Source of the DNA: Elusimicrobiota bacterium
Lineage (GTDB): Bacteria; Elusimicrobiota; Elusimicrobia; Elusimicrobiales; UBA9959
NCBI GenBank assembly: GCA_003500765.1
Contig: DNQL01000012.1
Span: 1-13,005 of the forward strand
Length of the DNA: 13,005 nt
Reading direction: 5' to 3'
Shown: positions 5,839 through 12,483 of the stretch, one piece after another
Position numbering within the stretch: the stretch's first letter is position 1
How the letters are laid out: every line of letters begins with the position of its first letter
The notes under the pieces: model-generated
Database searches by the model: none
The model's input: the letters and a program-made list of their open reading frames with translations, nothing else
What the model was told of the DNA's origin: nothing
Position numbers and translations under genes: made by a program

Positions 5839-7022
5839 TGGAGATCCTCAGGTCGGTTTACGAAGTCGCCGGTTTCATACTGCTGATCGCCCTCGGCGTG
5901 GCACTGCTCGAGGGCTACTTCTACTACCATTTCAAGTTCCACGACCGGCCCTGGTTCGCCTGGGCGGGCCTGGCCGCGTTCCCGCTGCTGGTCTGGCTGG
6001 GATTCACGGCCGGCGGCATAGCCAAGCCCGGCCTTTTCGCCTGGCTCGTCGCCATAGAGGCCGCCGTTCTGGCTTTCTTCCGCTACGCGGTGAAAGGCCG
6101 CCACTCGCTGGCCTACCTTCTGCTCATCCCGGCCTTCGTCGGCCTGGCCCTGCTCCTGGTCTATCCCTTCCTTTTCGAGGTCTATCTCTCCTTCCACGAC
6201 CTGAAGCTCACCACGATAATGACCTGGAAGAACACCGGCACCCTCCCATTCGTGGGGCTGGACCAGTATGTCAAGGTCTTCACCACCTCCCCGCTCTCCG
6301 AGGTGACGTTCTGGCAGCTGCTGGGCCGGACTCTGCTGTGGACCTTCTCCAACGTTTTCTTCCACGTGCTGGGCGGCTTCGCGCTGGCGCTGCTGCTCAA
6401 TAACGCCATAAGCTTCAAGGGCTTCTACCGGACCCTCCTCGTTATACCGTGGGCCATGCCGCAGGTGGTGGCGGTGCTGGCGATGCGCGGCGAGTTCCAT
6501 TCGCAGAACGGCTTCGTCAACATCATACTGGGCAAGATAGCCGAGGCCTATCCCTTCCTGGCGGGCCTGGGCGTCGGCCCCGTGCAGTGGCTCAGCGATT
6601 ACCCGCTGCTGACCTGCACGATAATAAACGTCTGGCTGGGCATACCTTTCATGATGGTGGTCATACTGGGCGGCCTGCAGTCCATCTCCACCTCCTATTA
6701 CGACGCCGCCGATATCGACGGCGCCTCGTACTTCCAGAAGCTTCGCTACATAACCCTTCCCCTGGTCAAGCCGGTGCTGATGCCGGCTGTAACGCTGGGC
6801 ACGGTCTGGACTTTCAACAACATCAACGTCATCTACCTGGTGACCGGCCAGGCCGGCGGCACCGAACAGGCCGATATCCTGGTGTCGGCGCTCTACAAAG
6901 CGGCTTTCACCTATAACCGCTACAGCTATTCCGCCGCCTTCGCCATAGTGGTGTTCGCCCTGCTTTTCTTCATCTCGGTCACCTACCTGCACGGCTTCGA
7001 CGCCGCAAAGGACGAGCGCTGA
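5838..7022 (+). CDS. ABC sugar permease, MalF-like, with extra N-terminal helices
   Basis: A 394-residue inner-membrane permease subunit of a CUT1-type importer. The conserved core begins near residue 95 (LLIPAFVGLALLLVYPFLFE, LSFHDL), as in MalF/UgpA homologues. It includes the EAA loop that docks on the ATPase at about residues 287-312 (YYDAADIDGASYF then LPLVKP). Its most conserved positions are A291, D292, D294, G295 and the LP pair. Before this core are about 90 residues with three predicted transmembrane helices (about 8-30, 38-58, 63-83). Many MalF homologues are near 300 residues and lack these; E. coli MalF also has additional N-terminal helices. The start overlaps the preceding stop by one base, and the Shine-Dalgarno GAGGAG is at 5821-5826. 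The stop is one base from the next ATG, so expression as part of the operon is near certain. Confidence 0.9.
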   Translation: MEILRSVYEVAGFILLIALGVALLEGYFYYHFKFHDRPWFAWAGLAAFPLLVWLGFTAGGIAKPGLFAWLVAIEAAVLAFFRYAVKGRHSLAYLLLIPAFVGLALLLVYPFLFEVYLSFHDLKLTTIMTWKNTGTLPFVGLDQYVKVFTTSPLSEVTFWQLLGRTLLWTFSNVFFHVLGGFALALLLNNAISFKGFYRTLLVIPWAMPQVVAVLAMRGEFHSQNGFVNIILGKIAEAYPFLAGLGVGPVQWLSDYPLLTCTIINVWLGIPFMMVVILGGLQSISTSYYDAADIDGASYFQKLRYITLPLVKPVLMPAVTLGTVWTFNNINVIYLVTGQAGGTEQADILVSALYKAAFTYNRYSYSAAFAIVVFALLFFISVTYLHGFDAAKDER

Positions 7023-7023
7023 T

Positions 7024-7929
7024 ATGACAAACCACGCAAAGACCGGTTACTTCGGCGCTCTGGCGGCCTCCGCGGCGGAGATCATGGAGAGCCCCGTAAG
7101 GCGGGCTAAATTCTTTAAATACGCGCTGATCCATATCGTCGTCCTGACGGCGGCCGGCATCTGCGTATATCCCCTGCTGCGCATACTCTCCATCTCCATG
7201 CGCCCCGGCGACCGCCTGTTCTCGACCGACCTCTCGCTCATCCCCGACGGCGCCACGCTGGCCGCCTACGCCAGCCTGCTCAAGGACACCATGTTCCTGC
7301 GTTGGCTGTGGAATTCGCTGATAATCACGCTGGCGACCTCCTTCATCGGCGTCTCGCTGGCCTCCACAGCGGCCTACGCCTTCTCCCGCTTCCGCTTCCC
7401 CGGCAAGAAGGCCGGTCTCATCCTGCTGCTCTCCAGCCAGATGATCCCGGCGGGCATGCTGATCCTGCCGCTGTTCCTGATGATCATGAAGCTCAAGCTG
7501 ATGAACACCTATCTGGGCATGATCATCGCCTACTCGGTCAGTTCCCTCCCTTTCAGCATCTGGATACTCAAAGGGTATTACGACACCATCCCCCGCTCGC
7601 TGGAGGAGGCCGCGCTGGTGGACGGCACCAGCCAGGTGGGCGCCTTCTGGCGCATCATCCTCCCCCTCTCCACCCCGGCGCTGAGCATAGCGTTCCTGTT
7701 CAACTTCACCACGGCCTGGAACGAGTACCTCGTCGCCCGCGTCGTGCTTTTCAGCTCCAAGCAGTACACCTGGACGCTCGGCCTCTTCGAGCTGCAGGGA
7801 CAGTACATAACGCAGTGGGGCATGTTCGCCGCCGGCTCCATGCTGGTCACCATCCCGGTGCTGGCGGTCTTCCTGTATTCTTCTAAGTGGCTGATCTCCG
7901 GCCTTACGCTGGGCAGCGTGAAAGGATAA
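7024..7929 (+). CDS. ABC sugar permease, MalG-like
   Basis: A 301-residue inner-membrane permease that would pair with the MalF-like subunit. It begins with a cytoplasmic N-terminus of about 35 residues and then a hydrophobic helix (HIVVLTAAGICVYPLLRIL). The family segment SISMRPGDRLFS follows, and a membrane domain containing AYAFSRFRFPGKK. The EAA loop lies at about residues 193-220: LEEAALVDGTSQVGAFWRII then LPLSTPAL, with E195, A196, A197, D200 and G201 all present. The end (SGLTLGSVKG) is the usual MalG-type C-terminus, which reaches into the ATPase dimer. The ribosome site is weak (AAGGAC, around 7007), but the gene starts one base after the upstream stop, so translational coupling is likely. 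Length is normal. The family call is clear and the sugar is unknown. Confidence 0.92.
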   Translation: MTNHAKTGYFGALAASAAEIMESPVRRAKFFKYALIHIVVLTAAGICVYPLLRILSISMRPGDRLFSTDLSLIPDGATLAAYASLLKDTMFLRWLWNSLIITLATSFIGVSLASTAAYAFSRFRFPGKKAGLILLLSSQMIPAGMLILPLFLMIMKLKLMNTYLGMIIAYSVSSLPFSIWILKGYYDTIPRSLEEAALVDGTSQVGAFWRIILPLSTPALSIAFLFNFTTAWNEYLVARVVLFSSKQYTWTLGLFELQGQYITQWGMFAAGSMLVTIPVLAVFLYSSKWLISGLTLGSVKG

Positions 7930-7935
7930 AGCTTC

Positions 7936-9036
7936 ATGGCTACCGTAAAATTCCAGAACATCGTAAAGAACTTCAAGGACAACCAGGTCCTCAAGAGGGT
8001 CGACCTCGAGATAAAAGATCACGAGTTCGTCGTAATAGTCGGCCCTTCCGGCTGCGGCAAGACCACCCTGCTGCGCATGCTGGCCGGCCTGGAGGAGATC
8101 TCCGCCGGCGAGATACACATCGACGATACGCTGGTCAACCACCTGCATCCCTCCAAGCGCCAGATAGCGATGGTCTTCCAGGATTACGCCCTCTACCCGC
8201 ACATGACGGTGGAGGAGAACATGAGCTTCTCCCTGCGCATAAAGAACGCGCCGAAGAAGGAGATCCGTGAGCGGGTGACCGAGGCCGCGAATATACTGCA
8301 GCTGGGCAAGCTGCTCAAGCGCATGCCCAAGCAGCTCTCCGGCGGCCAGCGCCAGCGCGTGGCCATAGGCCGCGCCATAGTGCGCCAGCCCAAGGTGTTC
8401 CTGTTCGACGAGCCGCTCTCCAACCTCGACGCCAAGCTGCGCGAGGAGATGCGCGTGGAGATAGCCAAGCTCTACCAGCGCCTGAACGCCACCATCATCT
8501 ACGTCACGCATGACCAGGTGGAGGCCATGACGCTGGCCGGGCGCATAGTCATCATGAACCAGGGCGTGATACAGCAGGTGGGCACGCCCATAGAGGTGTA
8601 CCGCAAGCCGGACAATCTCTTCGTGGCGGGCTTCATCGGCAGCCCGACCATGAACTTCATCGAGGGTACGCTGCGGGTCGAGAAGGGCCACGTGCGGTTC
8701 GTTTCCCCCTCGCTGAGCCTGGACCTGCCCGCTTCCCTGCTGGCGCCCGAGGGTTCCCACGAAGGCCGCGAGGCCGTCATCGGCGTGCGCCCCGACGACG
8801 TGTTCGCGGGCCGCGAGGCCGGCAGGAACTGCTCGCAGAAAGTGGACGCGGTCCTGGAGGTCAGCGAGCTGCTGGGGCATCGCGAGAACCTGTACCTCAA
8901 GGTAGGGGACCTGCGGGTGCTGGCGACGGTCGAGGCCTTTTTCAATCAGAGCCCGGGCAGCACGGTGCCGGTCTGCTTCAATTTCGAGAACATGCACGTC
9001 TTCGACAAGGCGAGCCAGCGGCGGATAAGCGCCTGA
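7936..9036 (+). CDS. ABC transporter ATPase, MalK/UgpC/MsmX-like
   Basis: A 366-residue ATPase that powers the importer. All ABC motifs are visible: Walker A GPSGCGKTT (residues 36-44), Q-loop Q82 (VFQDYALYPHMTV), signature LSGGQRQR (from L134), Walker B VFLFDEP (D158, E159), D-loop SNLDAKLR, and switch H192 (THDQVEAMTLA). After about residue 230 comes the C-terminal OB-fold (TOBE-type) regulatory domain of the CUT1 subfamily. It carries FIGSPTMNFIEG and VIGVRPDDV, recognisable family segments. The Shine-Dalgarno AAAGGA (7921-7926) overlaps the end of the malG-like gene, and the ATG is nine bases later. Such ATPases can serve several sugar importers in one cell, but linkage to cognate permeases suggests it serves this one. 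The stop codon lies inside a terminator hairpin. Confidence 0.95.
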   Translation: MATVKFQNIVKNFKDNQVLKRVDLEIKDHEFVVIVGPSGCGKTTLLRMLAGLEEISAGEIHIDDTLVNHLHPSKRQIAMVFQDYALYPHMTVEENMSFSLRIKNAPKKEIRERVTEAANILQLGKLLKRMPKQLSGGQRQRVAIGRAIVRQPKVFLFDEPLSNLDAKLREEMRVEIAKLYQRLNATIIYVTHDQVEAMTLAGRIVIMNQGVIQQVGTPIEVYRKPDNLFVAGFIGSPTMNFIEGTLRVEKGHVRFVSPSLSLDLPASLLAPEGSHEGREAVIGVRPDDVFAGREAGRNCSQKVDAVLEVSELLGHRENLYLKVGDLRVLATVEAFFNQSPGSTVPVCFNFENMHVFDKASQRRISA

Positions 9037-9065
9037 GGCGTTTTGAATCCGGCCGCTTATTTTTT
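9025..9065 (+). terminator. Terminator of the ABC operon, nested with next promoter
   Basis: The left arm ATAAGCGCC (9025-9033) pairs with the right arm GGCCGCTTAT (9051-9060), with a single bulged C, followed by a run of six T (9060-9065). The left arm encodes the last codons of the ATPase gene. The loop contains the ferredoxin -35 and the T-run merges into its -10. The long loop makes it weaker than a classic terminator. Confidence 0.5.
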
Positions 9066-9070
9066 ATAAT
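9043..9070 (+). promoter_or_regulatory. Promoter of ferredoxin gene
   Basis: TTGAAT (-35, 9043-9048), a 16-base spacer and a consensus TATAAT (-10, 9065-9070). This is the best sigma-70-type promoter in the window. The leader is about 42 bases and includes a good ribosome site, GGAGG, about seven bases before the ATG at 9119. Confidence 0.65.
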
Positions 9071-9118
9071 TTAGTCGGAAGAAAAAGCCCGCGGGGGCTA
9101 ATAACGCGGAGGTATAAC

Positions 9119-9304
9119 ATGAAGGTCAGCATAGACAAAGAAGCGTGCATAGGCTGCGGCCTCTGCGCCAGCGAGCAGCCCGACATCTTCGAGATGGACG
9201 CCGACAAGGCCGTGGTTAAGTCCGCTGACGTGCCCGCCGGCAAGGAAGACGCCTGCAAGGCGACCGCCGGCAACTGCCCCGTCTCCTGCATCAAGTGCGA
9301 ATAA
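9119..9304 (+). CDS. Ferredoxin, single 4Fe-4S cluster
   Basis: A 61-residue acidic electron carrier, of the usual length for monocluster ferredoxins of the Thermotoga/Pyrococcus/Desulfovibrio type. Cluster ligands are C10, C13 and C16 (ACIGCGLC) plus C53 in the NCP motif. The fold-specific DIFEMDADKAVVKS segment follows. In relatives a fourth N-terminal cysteine four residues after the third ligand pairs with one near position 43-48 as a disulfide. Here that position is Q20 (ASEQPDIF), while C46 is kept, and additional C57 and C60 lie near the C-terminus. It would shuttle electrons between cytoplasmic oxidoreductases such as pyruvate:ferredoxin oxidoreductase and hydrogenase; no partner is encoded nearby. 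It has its own promoter and terminator, so it is probably monocistronic and well expressed. Confidence 0.93.
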   Translation: MKVSIDKEACIGCGLCASEQPDIFEMDADKAVVKSADVPAGKEDACKATAGNCPVSCIKCE

Positions 9305-9319
9305 GCCGTCAGGGCTTAT
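9301..9319. other. Small hairpin over the ferredoxin stop codon
   Basis: ATAAGCC, loop GTCAG, GGCTTAT: a perfect seven-base-pair stem containing the TAA stop, followed by eight A. On the plus strand it has no U-tract. On the minus strand it comes after the main terminator's U-run. It may be an RNA-stabilising or backup structure, or coincidence. Confidence 0.35.
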
Positions 9320-9324
9320 AAAAA

Positions 9325-9352
9325 AAAGACCCGGCCCCTCGGCCGGGTCTTT
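9325..9352. terminator. Bidirectional intrinsic terminator between convergent genes
   Basis: AAAGACCCGGCC (9325-9336), loop CCTC, GGCCGGGTCTTT (9341-9352): a perfect twelve-base-pair stem. It is followed on the plus strand by a T-rich tract (9350-9359) and preceded by eight A (9320-9327), which read as U on the minus strand. It can stop both the ferredoxin transcript and the convergent MFS permease transcript. Confidence 0.92.
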
Positions 9353-9369
9353 CTTTTTTCGCGTCCGCC

Positions 9370-10710
9370 TCAGCCTTTCGCCGAGCCGTCCTTTATCTTC
9401 AGGAAGGGGATCAGCAGCATGCCCGGCAAGGTGACGAAGCAGACTATAATGAAGAATTCCGGGTAGCCCACCCTCTCCTGCAGCCAGCCGCTGACGAAGC
9501 CCGGCACCATCATGCCGAGGGCCATTATGCCGGTCGAGATGGCGAAATGGGCGGTCTTGTACTTCTCGCCGGTAAGCGTGATCATGTAGAACATGAAGGC
9601 CGTTGTCCCCAGGCCGTATCCGAACTGCTCCAGTGCCACCAGGGCCGGTATGGGGCCCGCGGGCAGGTTCACCGAGGCCGGCAGCAGCCAGCCCAGCGGC
9701 GCGAACTGCGGGAAATTCAGCGTGGCGTAGGTCAGCGCCGGCTTGGCGTAGGCCATGTAGACATAGACGAGGTCCGGAGCGTTGAGCATCAGTGCCAGGG
9801 GCCAGATGGTTCGCCTCAGGCCGTATTTCGAGATTATCCAGCCGCCCAGGAGGCCGCCTATGATAAGCGAAATGAGGCCGATGGTGCCGTAGATGACGCC
9901 GACGTCGGAGGTGGCCAGCGCCAGGCCGCCCTTTTCGGCCGTGTCCAGCATGAAGGGGGCGGTGAGCTTGAGCAGCATGGCCTCGCCGAAGCGGTAGGTC
10001 AGGATGAAGGCCAGGCCTATCTTCACGTTCTCCAGTTTGAAGTAGGCCGCGAAGATCTCGGCGAACTCCGCCAGCTGGCTGCCCTTGGCCTTGTCCGGCT
10101 TGTCGGCGGCCGGGTAAGGCAGCCAGACCCTGTGGTAGACGAACAGCAGCCCCATGATGGCGGCCGCCAGCAGGAGTACCTGGGTCCAGCTGTCCTGTAT
10201 GTTGCCGGTCCTGGTCTCTATGCGGCCCGCCAGCATCACCAGTACCCCGGAGCTGAAGAGCATGGCCAGGCGGTAACAGAAGGCCCGGATACCGACGAAG
10301 AAAGCCTGCCGGCTCTCGTTCATCGACAGCATGTAGAAGCCGTCGACGGCTATGTCGTGCGTGGCCGACAGGAAAGCCACACCCATGAAGCAGGCCATCG
10401 AGACGTAAAGGAAGAGCGGGGTTTTCAGCGAAAGGGCGGCGCAGACGATGGCGGCGGCCATCAGCGCCTGGGTCCAGGCTATCCAGTTCCGCTTGGTGGA
10501 ATACATGTCAATAAGCGGTCCCCAGAGCATCTTGATGACCCAGGGCAGGTAGAGCCAGCTGGTCCAGAAGGCTATCAGCGTGTTGGAGACGCCCATCTTC
10601 TTGTAGATGATGACGGCCAGCGCGTTCACTATCATGTACGGCAGGCCTTCGGCGAAATAGGTGGTGGGGACGTAGGACCAGGGACTGCGGCTCTCTGCTT
10701 TTGCGATCAT
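9370..10710 (-). CDS. MFS permease, AmpG-like (PAT family)
   Basis: A 446-residue inner-membrane transporter with about twelve hydrophobic helices and a hydrophilic central loop (about residues 205-225, PAADKPDKAKGS). The N-terminus YFAEGLPYMIVN, the cytoplasmic motif-A-like loop WGPLIDMYSTKRNWI (about 63-77) and SATHDIAVDGFYM (about 115-127) match the AmpG/PAT branch. AmpG imports anhydro-muropeptides for cell-wall recycling; other members carry sugars or acetyl-CoA. There is no recycling gene next to it, so the substrate is inferred only from family. The start ATG at 10710 has TGGAG at 10720-10716 and a TATAAT box about 40 bases upstream. The gene ends at the shared terminator and shows no co-transcribed partner within the window. 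Confidence 0.82.
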   Translation of the reverse strand: MIAKAESRSPWSYVPTTYFAEGLPYMIVNALAVIIYKKMGVSNTLIAFWTSWLYLPWVIKMLWGPLIDMYSTKRNWIAWTQALMAAAIVCAALSLKTPLFLYVSMACFMGVAFLSATHDIAVDGFYMLSMNESRQAFFVGIRAFCYRLAMLFSSGVLVMLAGRIETRTGNIQDSWTQVLLLAAAIMGLLFVYHRVWLPYPAADKPDKAKGSQLAEFAEIFAAYFKLENVKIGLAFILTYRFGEAMLLKLTAPFMLDTAEKGGLALATSDVGVIYGTIGLISLIIGGLLGGWIISKYGLRRTIWPLALMLNAPDLVYVYMAYAKPALTYATLNFPQFAPLGWLLPASVNLPAGPIPALVALEQFGYGLGTTAFMFYMITLTGEKYKTAHFAISTGIMALGMMVPGFVSGWLQERVGYPEFFIIVCFVTLPGMLLIPFLKIKDGSAKG

Positions 10711-10749
10711 CTCGGCTCCAGTTGAGGGTTTTGCCTCGCGGCTTATCCA

Positions 10750-10755
10750 ATTATA
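10750..10755 (-). promoter_or_regulatory. -10 box of the MFS permease gene
   Basis: The minus strand reads TATAAT, 39 bases before the ATG at 10710, in the 116-base divergent gap shared with the AspT/YidE-type gene. No convincing -35 is visible. Confidence 0.45.
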
Positions 10756-10784
10756 TGAAAATAAAGCGGCCTTCCCCCCTATTT

Positions 10785-10793
10785 TGGTAGAAT
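10785..10793 (+). promoter_or_regulatory. Extended -10 promoter of the anion-transporter pair
   Basis: TGGTAGAAT: a TGn extension plus a TAGAAT hexamer (10788-10793), after a pyrimidine run and with no clear -35. It gives a leader of about 27 bases with GGAG at 10813-10816 before the ATG at 10827. Confidence 0.45.
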
Positions 10794-10826
10794 TTAAACA
10801 GAATTCACCGACGGAGCCGCTAAATA

Positions 10827-12482
10827 ATGGATTTGCTCGCTTACCTCTTCTCCCCCCAATCTGCCGCGCATACCGTTTTCGTCATGATGATAGTGGCCGC
10901 CGCGGGCCTGGCCATAGGCAATATAAAACTTTTCGGCGTCAATCTCGGGATAGCCGGGGTGCTCTTCTCCGGCATACTGTTCGGCCATTTCGGCTTCGAG
11001 GCGGACCACGACACGCTGGAGTTCCTGCGCGATTTCGGCCTGATACTTTTTGTCTATTCCATCGGAACGCAGGTCGGGCCCGGCTTCTTTTCCGCCTTCC
11101 GCAGGGAGGGCATAAAACTTAACCTCCTGGCCGCGGCCGTGGTCCTGGGCGGCATAGCCGTCACGATAGCGATCGCTAAACTTGCCGGCTACGATATCCC
11201 TACGGCGGTCGGTATGTATTCGGGCGCGGTGACCAACACCCCCTCGCTGGCCGCCGCCCAGCAGACTCTGGCGGCCATAAAGCCGGAGGCCGTCAACAGC
11301 GTCTCGGTCGGCTACGCCCTGGCCTATCCCGGCGCGATAATGGGGATAATCCTGACCATGCTCCTGCTGCGGGCCGTATTCCGGCGGCAGGCCGAGGCGG
11401 ACATGAGCGCTCCCGACGAGCACAAGGCCGGCTCCGAGATCGCCAACCTCAGCGTCAGGGTGGAGAATCGCAACCTCGACGGGCTGAAGATAAAGGACAT
11501 CCCTGCCATCGACGAAATCGGCGTGGTCGTCTCCCGCATCTGCCATGACGGCGCCCTGGCCGTCGCGCACGACGACACCGTGATCCGCGCGGGCGATACC
11601 CTGCTGGCGGTCGGCCGCGCGGAGGCCGTGCGCAAGTTCATGCTTGTCGTCGGGTCCAAGAGCGACCTGGACCTCAAGCAGATGCCCAGCCGCATAATAC
11701 ATTCCCGGGTCATCGTGACGCACCGCGAGGTTATCGGCAAGACCCTGGATGAGGTCAACCTGGAGGCGCAGTACGACGTGGCGGCCACGCGCGTGGCCCG
11801 CGCCGACGTGGAGTTCCTGGTCTCCGATTCTTATGTCCTGCAGTTCGCCGACAACCTGGTCCTGGTCGGGGAGGAAGGCGCCGTCGCCAAGGCCGCGGCT
11901 TTCCTGGGCAATTCGGTCAAGGACCTGAACCACCCGCAGCTGATACCCGCTTTCATCGGCATAGCCGCCGGCGTTTTCCTGGGTTCCATCCCGATAGCGA
12001 TCCCGGGCCTGAGCGCGCCGGTCAAGCTGGGCCTGGCCGGCGGGCCCCTTATCATGGCGATAGTCCTCAGCTATATACAGCATATCGGCCCGCTCAACTG
12101 GTACCTGCCCCCCGCCGGCAACCTTATGCTGCGCGAACTGGGCATAGTCCTGTTCCTGGCCTGCGTGGGGCTCAAGGCCGGAGGAACCTTCGTAGAGACG
12201 CTGCTGCACGGCGGCGGTCTTTATATCATGCTGTTCGCTTTCCTGATAACGGTGCTGCCTATAATCGCGGTCGGCTTCTTCGCCAAGGCCAGGCTGGGGG
12301 TCAACTATCTCTCTCTCTGCGGCGCGCTGGCCGGGTCCATGACCGATCCGCCCGCCCTGGCCTTCGCCAATTCGATGGCGCCGTCCAGCCGCTCGGCCAT
12401 GGCATACGCGACGGTCTATCCGCTGGTCATGATCCTGCGCGTCATCTCGGCCCAGGTCCTGGTCCTTTACTTCATGGGGTAA
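10827..12482 (+). CDS. AspT/YidE/YbjL-type transporter with two RCK-C (TrkA_C) domains
   Basis: A 551-residue inner-membrane protein of the aspartate:alanine exchanger family. It has two membrane halves around a soluble centre. The N-terminal half (about residues 1-190) has FGLILFVYSIGTQVGPGFF and SGAVTNTPSLAAAQQ (from S132). Two TrkA_C-like domains follow, at about 200-276 (NRNLDGLKIKDIP ... DTLLAVG) and 280-362 (REVIGKTLDEVNL ... DNLVLVGEE). The C-terminal half repeats the pattern with LGIVLFLACVGLKAGGTF and GSMTDPPALAFAN (from G503), showing an internal duplication. It is closer to E. coli YidE than to AspT by motif memory. Likely substrates are carboxylates or amino acids, unproven. RCK-C domains usually bind a small ligand and gate transport. 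The next gene starts two bases after the stop. Confidence 0.88.
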   Translation: MDLLAYLFSPQSAAHTVFVMMIVAAAGLAIGNIKLFGVNLGIAGVLFSGILFGHFGFEADHDTLEFLRDFGLILFVYSIGTQVGPGFFSAFRREGIKLNLLAAAVVLGGIAVTIAIAKLAGYDIPTAVGMYSGAVTNTPSLAAAQQTLAAIKPEAVNSVSVGYALAYPGAIMGIILTMLLLRAVFRRQAEADMSAPDEHKAGSEIANLSVRVENRNLDGLKIKDIPAIDEIGVVVSRICHDGALAVAHDDTVIRAGDTLLAVGRAEAVRKFMLVVGSKSDLDLKQMPSRIIHSRVIVTHREVIGKTLDEVNLEAQYDVAATRVARADVEFLVSDSYVLQFADNLVLVGEEGAVAKAAAFLGNSVKDLNHPQLIPAFIGIAAGVFLGSIPIAIPGLSAPVKLGLAGGPLIMAIVLSYIQHIGPLNWYLPPAGNLMLRELGIVLFLACVGLKAGGTFVETLLHGGGLYIMLFAFLITVLPIIAVGFFAKARLGVNYLSLCGALAGSMTDPPALAFANSMAPSSRSAMAYATVYPLVMILRVISAQVLVLYFMG

Positions 12483-12483
12483 G

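Noticed and set aside
5739..6992. Long minus-strand frame (about 417 codons) opposite the MalF-like gene
   Set aside because: Gln/Glu/His-rich shadow sequence; the plus strand has the EAA loop and membrane helices.
6979..8997. Very long open frame (about 670 codons) on the minus strand opposite the malG- and malK-like genes
   Set aside because: The opposite strand encodes proteins with all expected family motifs. The antisense product is rich in His, Gln, Gly and Asp and has no recognisable domain, as expected of a GC-rich shadow frame.
9547..10725. Long plus-strand frame (about 392 codons) opposite the MFS permease
   Set aside because: No hydrophobic or domain pattern, Gly/Gln/His-rich; the minus strand has a clear twelve-helix permease.
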